Source: JACCVG01 sp034664165
Lineage (GTDB): Bacteria > Actinomycetota > Thermoleophilia > Solirubrobacterales > Thermoleophilaceae
Reading direction: 5' to 3'
Assembly (NCBI GenBank): GCA_034664165.1
Contig: JAXDIE010000132.1
Span: forward strand, 1 to 10,586
DNA: 10,586 bases
The position numbers and the translations under genes were made by a program. The notes beneath the pieces were generated by a model that had not been told where the DNA came from, did not search any database, and saw only the letters and a program-made list of their open reading frames with translations. Of the stretch, positions 5,332-10,586 are shown piece after piece (the first letter of the stretch is position 1; each line of letters starts with the position of its first letter).

Positions 5332-6807
5332 GTGAGGGGTGACGAAGGACTACGCCGCCGGGAGTTCCTGGAGCGGACCGCTTATGCGGCCGGGCTCGCA
5401 GGAGTGGGCTCCCTCGCGCCCAACACTGTGCTCCAGGCGGCCGCGCGTGAGTCCTCCAAGCGCTCGCAGATGCCGAGCCCGCGCAACGTGCCGATCGACC
5501 ACTTCGTGATCCTGATGATGGAGAACCGGTCCTTCGACCACTACTTCGGCTGGGCCGGCGATGTGGCCGACGCGGTACAGCATCAGACGTTCGAGACCCC
5601 CGAGGGCAAGAAGGTCGACACCTACTCCGCCACCGACTCGCTGCACCGTCCCTGGCAGGGCTGCGGCCACCCCGACCCGGGACACGGATGGGACTCGGGC
5701 CGGAGGCAGATGCTGGGTGGCTTCCTCGCGGAGAAGTCGGGCAACGACGAGTTCGCGCTCAGCTATTACGAGGAAGGCGAGCTCGGCTTCATTCACGGGG
5801 CCGCCCGCGAGTACACGCTTTTCGACCGCTACTTCTGCTCGCTGATGGCCTCCACCTGGCCCAACCGCTACTACAAGTGGTCGGCCCAGTCCGGCGGGCG
5901 AAAGACCAACGCGCCACCCGTCGACGGTCAGGGCGTCGGCAACCAGTGGGAGACGATCTTCGACCGGGGGCTCAAGAAGGGCCTCACGGTGGGCTACTAC
6001 TTCAACGACCTCCCATTCGCGGCCGTGTGGGGCGTGCGGGGAGTGCCGTGGATCCGCCCGATGGCGCAGTACTACGTCGACGCCGCCCAGGGAACGCTCC
6101 CGAACATCGCGATCGTCGACCCGCCGTTCGTCGACGGCGGCGGAGGCCAGGGCCTGTCTGCAGACGAGCACCCCCTCGGCGACGTCCGCCTGGGGCAGGC
6201 GTTCATGGCAGATGTCGCCAACGCTTTCGTCGAGTCACCCAACTACCGGCGCGGGGCCATGTTCCTGATCTACGACGAATGGGGCGGGTTCTTCGATCAC
6301 GTGACGCCGCCCTCGGTACCGGATGACCGCGGCACCAAGGACCTGAACACCGACTTTGGCCAGATGGGCTTCCGGATCCCGGCGGTGGCCATATCCCCCT
6401 GGACTCGAAACCGGAGGGACGAGCGCTCCTCACGGGTCGATCACGGGCTGTACGGGCACGAGTCGGTCCTCAAGTTCATCGAGTACCGCTTCGGGCTAGG
6501 CAACCTCTGCAAGCGTGACGCGCGCGCAAACAACATCGGCCGTGCGTTCAACTGGCGGGCCAAGCCCGATCTAAGCCCTCCCGACCTGCCCCATCCGAAG
6601 TCCGTGGCCGGCGGCCTGTGCAACCGCGGCGGGCATGCGTACAAGCGGCCCATGGTCGACGACCCGGGTGCGGCCCACGAGAACGACCTGGCCGGGCTGG
6701 GAGAGCTGGCCGAGCAGGTGGGCATGCCTGTTCACAGCGCCACTTACTCCTCCACCTTCCGCCTCCCGGACAGCGTCCGCAAGGCGTTCGAGGCAGGCGG
6801 CGGCTAG
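5332..6807 (+). CDS. Tat-exported phospholipase C / acid phosphatase family phosphoesterase
   Basis: This 491-aa protein belongs to the bacterial phosphoesterase family that includes nonspecific phospholipase C and AcpA-type acid phosphatases. The N-terminus has a twin-arginine motif (RRREFLERT, 8-16) and a mild hydrophobic stretch to about residue 37, so it is probably exported folded. Family blocks follow: FVILMMENRSFDHYFGW (58-74, metal-binding Glu64-Asn65), STWPNRYY (174-181, the usual site of the Ser/Thr nucleophile), DEHPLGD (278-284), IYDEWGGFFDHV (313-324, metal acidic pair) and GHESVLKFIEYRFGL (375-389). Likely substrates are phospholipids or phosphomonoesters outside the membrane; the exact one is not readable. 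The GTG start at 5332 gives a complete Tat signal. It converges with the UDG-like gene, with three bases between the stops. Confidence 0.88.
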   Translation: MRGDEGLRRREFLERTAYAAGLAGVGSLAPNTVLQAAARESSKRSQMPSPRNVPIDHFVILMMENRSFDHYFGWAGDVADAVQHQTFETPEGKKVDTYSATDSLHRPWQGCGHPDPGHGWDSGRRQMLGGFLAEKSGNDEFALSYYEEGELGFIHGAAREYTLFDRYFCSLMASTWPNRYYKWSAQSGGRKTNAPPVDGQGVGNQWETIFDRGLKKGLTVGYYFNDLPFAAVWGVRGVPWIRPMAQYYVDAAQGTLPNIAIVDPPFVDGGGGQGLSADEHPLGDVRLGQAFMADVANAFVESPNYRRGAMFLIYDEWGGFFDHVTPPSVPDDRGTKDLNTDFGQMGFRIPAVAISPWTRNRRDERSSRVDHGLYGHESVLKFIEYRFGLGNLCKRDARANNIGRAFNWRAKPDLSPPDLPHPKSVAGGLCNRGGHAYKRPMVDDPGAAHENDLAGLGELAEQVGMPVHSATYSSTFRLPDSVRKAFEAGGG

Positions 6808-6810
6808 GCC

Positions 6811-7416
6811 CTAGTAGGGAGGCAGCTCGGCGTACCAGTCGCCGAGCTTCCGGAAAGCCGACCAGAACTCGCGCTTCTGGTCCTCGTCATCGAGTGATGC
6901 GTCGATGTCGGGCACGTAGAGGGCCTCGCACGAGGGCGTCAGGCGCTGGACCTCGCCGATCAGCGGCTCCAGCCGGTTGGCCATCGGCACTCCGATGTCG
7001 TTCAGCTCGGCAAGGGCCTCCGGGCCCATCACCACGACGATTCGCGGCATGACCACCGCGAGCTCCTCGAGCACCCGCGCGCGGCACTCAGGCGCCGACA
7101 TCTCGGTGTCCGCCACCGGGCACTTGACAAACACCGTGCCGTACACGGCAAGCGGGTCGATGGTAAGACGCTTGAAGCTCTTCATCAGCGCGGCGCCGGC
7201 GCGGCCGTAGAAGGCCACGCCCTCCTCGATCTCCGATACGGCGGGCGCGAACTTGACCAGGAAGATGTCGGCCTGCGGGTGGCCGGAGCCCAGCACGGGC
7301 ATGAGGTTGCCGCGCGGGCAGTGGTCGCAGCCCTGGATGTCCCGGGTCAGCTGGTTGAGCTCGCGGATCGCGCGCTCGAGGTACTTCTCCCGGATCTCGT
7401 CATCGGTGGTCGGCAT
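6811..7416 (-). CDS. Uracil-DNA glycosylase-fold protein with degenerate catalytic motifs
   Basis: From the ATG at 7416 this is a 201-aa protein of the family 4/5 uracil-DNA glycosylase superfamily. Four cysteines in the expected order (Cys30, Cys33, Cys99, Cys111) suggest a 4Fe-4S cluster. YGRAGAALMKS (70-80) matches the FVGRAGxxL block and RIVVVMGPEALAEL (125-138) matches the central strand. Motif A, normally GEAPGxxED, reads KFAPAVSEIEEG (55-66). The C-terminal HPS motif is absent; the chain runs through YVPDIDASLDDEDQ into a charged helix. Uracil excision is therefore doubtful. It may act on another lesion or bind DNA or RNA without catalysis. The frame is open to 7587, but residues before Met58 of that longer reading are low-complexity and cross a hairpin, and AGGGGC precedes the chosen ATG. 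Confidence 0.75.
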   Translation of the reverse strand: MPTTDDEIREKYLERAIRELNQLTRDIQGCDHCPRGNLMPVLGSGHPQADIFLVKFAPAVSEIEEGVAFYGRAGAALMKSFKRLTIDPLAVYGTVFVKCPVADTEMSAPECRARVLEELAVVMPRIVVVMGPEALAELNDIGVPMANRLEPLIGEVQRLTPSCEALYVPDIDASLDDEDQKREFWSAFRKLGDWYAELPPY

Positions 7417-7459
7417 GCCTGCCCCTAGTTTGGACACGCCGCCCGGGCTTCCTGCGGAT

Positions 7460-7492
7460 GCAGCGGGACTTGCCTTCTGCAAGCCCCGCTGC
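7460..7492 (-). terminator. 13-base-pair hairpin between the RTX and UDG-like genes
   Basis: GCAGCGGG (7460-7467) pairs with CCCGCTGC (7485-7492), then one A/C mismatch, then CTTGC (7469-7473) with GCAAG (7479-7483) around loop CTTCT. It begins about 31 bases after the RTX stop on the minus strand and ends 44 bases before the UDG-like start. It has no T tail, so it could terminate the RTX transcript or act as a processing site. Confidence 0.5.
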
Positions 7493-7522
7493 GCCACGGA
7501 TAACCGATGAACTCCGGCGCCC

Positions 7523-8020
7523 TTAGAAGGGGAAGTCCGGAATGTCGACGTTCGGGACGTCCTCGCAGCTGGTGATCTTCTCGCCACCGGCGCACTTGTC
7601 GTCGCCGCTCTTGCCCTGGAGGGTGTCCTTGCCGACGTCGCCCTTCATCTCATCGTTGTCGGCTCCGCCGATGATGATGTCGTTGCCCTTGCTGCCGGTC
7701 ATGATGTCGTCGTCTTTGCCGCCGCAGATGATGTCGTCGCCGCCGCCGCCGTCGATTACGTCAGGGCCACCGCCGCCGGAGATCAGGTCGTTCTTGCCGG
7801 ATCCGCGGATGAACTCCTGGGCGTCGTTGACCTCGCCCTGGAAAACCTCGCCCGGGTTCTTGCCCAGATCCTTGACGGTGAACTCGCCACAGGTGGGGTA
7901 CTTGATGCCGCCGGCCTTGCCGACCGGGGCAAGCACGGCGACGGCCGCGAACACGGCGAGCAGCACGACGACTCCCGCGGCGCGGGCGATCGGGCTGATG
8001 GTGGGGGTCACTGCAGGCAT
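7523..8020 (-). CDS. Small secreted RTX (hemolysin-type calcium-binding repeat) protein
   Basis: This 165-aa protein has a hydrophobic segment at about 13-36 (ARAAGVVVLLAVFAAVAVLAP) that looks like a Sec signal peptide or N-terminal anchor. Residues 73-144 are eight consecutive nine-residue repeats in perfect register, including GSGKNDLIS, GGGGPDVID, GGGGDDIIC, GGKDDDIMT and GSKGNDIII. These are the GGxGxDxUx pattern that binds calcium and folds into a beta-roll outside the cell. Cys44, Cys99, Cys143 and Cys152 could form disulfides. There is no enzymatic domain and no type I secretion gene nearby. GGAAGGAC precedes the ATG at 8020 and serves as ribosome binding site. It lies 51 bases after the GT-PHP stop and may be co-transcribed with it. 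The biological role is unknown. Confidence 0.85.
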   Translation of the reverse strand: MPAVTPTISPIARAAGVVVLLAVFAAVAVLAPVGKAGGIKYPTCGEFTVKDLGKNPGEVFQGEVNDAQEFIRGSGKNDLISGGGGPDVIDGGGGDDIICGGKDDDIMTGSKGNDIIIGGADNDEMKGDVGKDTLQGKSGDDKCAGGEKITSCEDVPNVDIPDFPF

Positions 8021-8071
8021 TGGTAAGTCCTTCCTTCGCTCAAGTTGGTCGGGGAAGTCTAGACCCTCGAT

Positions 8072-9946
8072 TCAGGACGCACGCCGGGCCCGGCCCGGCG
8101 ACTTTGTCTGGATGAACTTCAGGGCCTGCACATAGAGCAGGCTTTGCTTGCGCCTCACGATGTCCGCCTCGCGGAGCGACTCCAGGAACTCCGCCGGCCC
8201 GTCGAAGTCGCGCATGCGTATACGAACCGATCCCAGGCCCTGGGGGACGTGGCTGTCAGACCCTGCTCCGGCGACCAGCCGGTACTTGGCCGCGAAGCGC
8301 GCCGCCTCGTCGTTGAAGGAGGCGATGGCCACACGCGCGTTGAACACCTCGATGGCATCGATGTCCTCGACCACCCCCAGGAGATGCTCGTAGTCGGGCA
8401 CGGAGTGCATCCGGTCGAATGGGTGGGGCACGTAGACCAGCCCGCCCTGGCGCCGGATCTCGGCGATCGTCTCCGCCAGGGTCATGCCCCGCTCGATCTT
8501 CTCCTCGATGAAGAGGCCGATGACTTCACCCTGGTTGGCGGTCTTGACCTCCTCGGAGACGATGATCTTCACGCCGTACTCCTCGGAGAGCTCGCGGGCG
8601 GCATGCGCCCCGGATACCTCGTTGTGGTCGGTCACCGCGATGGCGCCGAGGCCCACATCGCGGGCGGTCTCGAGCAACGTGGCCACCGGCGTGGCGCAGT
8701 CGTGGGAATGATCGGTGTGCATGTGCAGGTCGACGTCGATCAAGTCACGCGAGCCGAGCCGCTTTCTGATGGCGGTGTCGCCAGGGCCCTTGCGGCGGGC
8801 AGCCGCCCCCGCGTACAGCGCGTCGAATCGCTCCCCGACCTTGTCCCATCCCAGCTCGCCGCTCACCGCGGCGATCCGGCCCTGGAGATTCGCTCTCAGC
8901 TGTTCGTCCTCGATCAGGCGGGCAAGCTGGGCGGCAAGGGTCTCGGCGTCCTTGGGCATGAACAGCAGGCCCAGCTCGCCCTCGCGCAGGATCTCCTCGT
9001 ACTCCGGGAGCCGCGAGGCCACCGGAACGGCGCCGGCGGCGAGGATCTCCATCAGCAGCTGGGGTGAGGGAGAGGTGCCGATCGACGCCGCCACCGCGAT
9101 GTGCGCGCGCGCCAGCTGTCCACCCGGAGTGCCGTCTCGGCCGCCGGCGAAATGCACGCGGTCGCGTATCGCGCGCGCCAGCGGCGTGGCCGGCTGGATG
9201 GCCGCGCCGGGGGACCAGACGGTGGCGCGCCACGGCAGCGTGGCCGGAAGCTTCCGCAGGGCCCGCAGGAACACGCGCAGGGCGGGCCGCTCCTCTTCGA
9301 CCAGGTAGACGATGTCGATGATCCCGTCCTCGGAGCGAGCCGGCTCTTCGGGCTCGTCGGCTCCGGAGCCCACGACCACGTATGACCCCGGGAAGAAGCG
9401 CCCGAGCAGGTCGGCGGCCGCCTCCGACGTGGCGGTACGGACGTCCAGCCTGCCGAAGAACAGCTCGAACACCTTTCGCGCCACCTGCGTGGAGACAACC
9501 CGTTCGGCCGTGGAGTGGAACGTGCCGACGTTGAGCGAGCGGGAATGGCGCAGCGCGACCGATGAGACACCAGGGCCAAAGGGCTCGTGGACGTGCACGA
9601 AGTCAAAGCCCCCATGCTCCATCAGGTGCTCGACGGTGCGCGAAGCGTTGGCGGTGACCGAAAGCGAGCCGCTGCGCCTTCCGCCGCCGACCGGCACGGC
9701 CTGCCCGGGGGCGATCACAGGAGGAGCCCCTGCGGCCACGAGGTTGTCGGGCCTGGCTTCGAGCTCCGCGACCGCCGCCCTTGATTCGCGGATCAGGGCC
9801 CGCGACTCGGACGGCGCGATGACCACGACTTCATGTCCCCGCCCGCGCATGACTGTCGCAAGCCGGTCGATGTACCGGTTGACCTCGTTCGGGTGTTCCC
9901 AGGCATACGGGGAGACCTGGGCGATCCGGAAGCGCTCGGGAGCCAC
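8072..9946 (-). CDS. GT4 glycosyltransferase fused to a PHP-family metallohydrolase domain
   Basis: The protein has 624 aa. Residues 5-380 resemble GT4 GT-B glycosyltransferases of the PimA type: IAQVSPYAWEHPNEV (8-22), FDFVHVHEPFGPG (114-126), GTFHSTAE (141-148), and the nucleotide-sugar region LLMEILAAGAVPVASRLPEYEEIL (297-320, quoted in part). The first Glu of the usual E-x7-E is replaced in SPSPQLLME, so donor use may be altered. Residues 402-600 form a PHP domain with apparently complete metal ligands: His408/His410 (DLHMHTDHSHD), Asp440-His441 (VTDHNEV), Glu466, His508 (VPHPFD), Glu533 and Asp564/His566 (GSDSHVP). PHP enzymes hydrolyse phosphoesters. No membrane segment is seen. The start is the GTG at 9946, six bases after TATCCT and without a Shine-Dalgarno. 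It lies downstream of inositol-3-phosphate synthase, past a terminator hairpin. Confidence 0.85.
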   Translation of the reverse strand: MAPERFRIAQVSPYAWEHPNEVNRYIDRLATVMRGRGHEVVVIAPSESRALIRESRAAVAELEARPDNLVAAGAPPVIAPGQAVPVGGGRRSGSLSVTANASRTVEHLMEHGGFDFVHVHEPFGPGVSSVALRHSRSLNVGTFHSTAERVVSTQVARKVFELFFGRLDVRTATSEAAADLLGRFFPGSYVVVGSGADEPEEPARSEDGIIDIVYLVEEERPALRVFLRALRKLPATLPWRATVWSPGAAIQPATPLARAIRDRVHFAGGRDGTPGGQLARAHIAVAASIGTSPSPQLLMEILAAGAVPVASRLPEYEEILREGELGLLFMPKDAETLAAQLARLIEDEQLRANLQGRIAAVSGELGWDKVGERFDALYAGAAARRKGPGDTAIRKRLGSRDLIDVDLHMHTDHSHDCATPVATLLETARDVGLGAIAVTDHNEVSGAHAARELSEEYGVKIIVSEEVKTANQGEVIGLFIEEKIERGMTLAETIAEIRRQGGLVYVPHPFDRMHSVPDYEHLLGVVEDIDAIEVFNARVAIASFNDEAARFAAKYRLVAGAGSDSHVPQGLGSVRIRMRDFDGPAEFLESLREADIVRRKQSLLYVQALKFIQTKSPGRARRAS

Positions 9947-9952
9947 GCCGCG

Positions 9953-9958
9953 AGGATA
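9953..9958 (-). promoter_or_regulatory. Candidate -10 element of the GT-PHP gene (TATCCT)
   Basis: On the minus strand TATCCT is followed by six bases and the GTG at 9946, fitting leaderless transcription. No -35 match is seen; the expected position falls in the adjacent terminator hairpin. It would let the fusion be expressed independently of the inositol synthase gene. Confidence 0.35.
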
Positions 9959-9967
9959 CGAAACGCA

Positions 9968-9993
9968 GAGGGGCCGCCCGGAGGCGGCCCCTC
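9968..9993 (-). terminator. Strong terminator hairpin after inositol-3-phosphate synthase
   Basis: GAGGGGCCGCC (9968-9978) pairs perfectly with GGCGGCCCCTC (9983-9993): 11 base pairs. On the minus strand the loop is TCCG closed by C-G, a UNCG-type tetraloop of exceptional stability, followed by TGCGTTTCG with a short T run. It lies 25 bases past the inositol synthase stop, on its strand. Confidence 0.75.
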
Positions 9994-10018
9994 ATCACGC
10001 CAGCTCGTCCTTCTTGCT

Positions 10019-10586
10019 CTAAGCGTTCTCGGTGACCTTCACCTTTGCCTTGCCGGGCAGCTTCGGCGCGCCGCCGTACTGCTCGATGAAGGCCTGGGTG
10101 TTGTCACGCGCGACCGAGTCCTTGACCTGGACCGGCGGCGACTTCATGAGGTAGGAGCTCGGAGCCTCGAGCGGGCCGCCGAGGCCATGGTTCAGCGCCA
10201 GCTTGCAGCAGCGAACCGCGTCGGTCACGATGCCGGCCGAGTTGGGGGAGTCCCAGACCTCGAGCTTCATCTCCACGTTGAGCGGCACATCGCCGAAGGC
10301 CTGGCCCTCGACGCGGATGTGCGCCCACTTGCGGTCGGTGAGCCACGGCACGTAGTCCGAGGGCCCGATGTACACGTCGTCGGCCGGAAGGACGTCGTCC
10401 ATGATTGATGTGACCGCGTTGGTCTTGGAGATCTTCTTGCTCTCCAGCCGCTCCCGCTCGAGCATGTTCAGGAAGTCGGTGTTGCCGCCCACGTTCAGCT
10501 GGTGGGTGCGCTCCAGCTTGACGCCGCGTTCCTGGAACAGGCGCGCCAGCTTGCGGTGCACGATGGTCGCTCCGACCTGGGACTTG
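10019..10586 (-). CDS. ino1: Inositol-3-phosphate synthase, C-terminal part (5' end outside window)
   Basis: About 188 codons are visible, from KSQVGATIVHR at the window edge to the TAG at 10019-10021. The enzyme uses NAD to convert glucose 6-phosphate to 1L-myo-inositol 1-phosphate, the entry to phosphatidylinositol, mycothiol and related inositol compounds in actinobacteria. Conserved blocks include KSQVGAT, QLNVGGNTDFLNML, RLESKKISKTNAVTS, IGPSDYVPWLTDRKWAHI, FGDVPLN, LEVWDSPNSAG and SSYLMKSPP, matching the actinobacterial-type MIPS family. The N-terminal NAD-binding part lies beyond base 10586. Translation runs off the edge with no start codon needed; the first GTG inside is internal. A stable hairpin follows the stop. 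The downstream neighbour is a PimA-like glycosyltransferase fusion, which suggests inositol-lipid metabolism but does not prove it. Confidence 0.92.
   Translation of the reverse strand, partial: KSQVGATIVHRKLARLFQERGVKLERTHQLNVGGNTDFLNMLERERLESKKISKTNAVTSIMDDVLPADDVYIGPSDYVPWLTDRKWAHIRVEGQAFGDVPLNVEMKLEVWDSPNSAGIVTDAVRCCKLALNHGLGGPLEAPSSYLMKSPPVQVKDSVARDNTQAFIEQYGGAPKLPGKAKVKVTENA

Noticed and set aside
7417..7587. 57-residue N-terminal extension of the UDG-like protein
   Set aside because: It is low-complexity Ser/Arg/Gly sequence translated through a hairpin and overlapping the RTX gene 3' end. The ATG at 7416 directly precedes the conserved part.
8144..9067. 307-aa plus-strand ORF
   Set aside because: It is antisense to the PHP and C-terminal GT parts of the fusion gene. 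It contains no recognisable domain.

Overview
The window is a high-GC, densely packed bacterial chromosome segment. Gene content and protein style point to an actinobacterium, plausibly of the Thermoleophilia/Solirubrobacterales: an actinobacterial-type inositol-3-phosphate synthase, a histone H1-like Lys/Ala protein with a C-terminal NRK domain, a Tat-exported phospholipase C-like enzyme, and GTG starts that look leaderless. The taxonomic placement is inference. I see no tRNA or rRNA gene, CRISPR array, transposase or prophage gene.

Layout. 1-141 is the 3' end of thiG (+). 142-634 has no convincing gene; it holds a possible decayed ORF tail on the minus strand and a strikingly structured 150-180 base element at about 443-619. 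argF (-) follows. Back to back with it, about 19 bases away, is a plus-strand cluster: an endonuclease/exonuclease/phosphatase-fold protein, a histone H1-like protein, and an RlmD/TrmA-family RNA uracil-5 methyltransferase. Two hairpins separate that cluster from the convergent sodA (-). A roughly 100-base divergent promoter region with an 18-base palindrome lies between sodA and a plus-strand phospholipase C/phosphoesterase gene. The rest is on the minus strand. In order of transcription (right to left) it is: the 3' part of inositol-3-phosphate synthase, a UNCG-capped terminator hairpin, a GT4 glycosyltransferase fused to a PHP domain, a small secreted RTX-repeat protein, another hairpin, and a uracil-DNA-glycosylase-fold protein that lacks the usual catalytic motifs.

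How the genes relate. Most are housekeeping or house-cleaning functions (thiamine, arginine, RNA modification, oxidative stress), not one pathway. The best functional link is inositol-3-phosphate synthase beside a PimA-like glycosyltransferase, which may mean inositol-lipid or inositol-glycoside metabolism. Three genes (argF, the phospholipase and the GT-PHP fusion) begin with GTG 6-7 bases after a TANNNT hexamer, as expected of leaderless mRNAs. Others (sodA, the H1-like gene, the RTX gene) have clear Shine-Dalgarno sequences. The most unusual items are the structured element near 450-600, the GT4-PHP fusion, the motif-less UDG homologue and the in-register RTX mini-protein.
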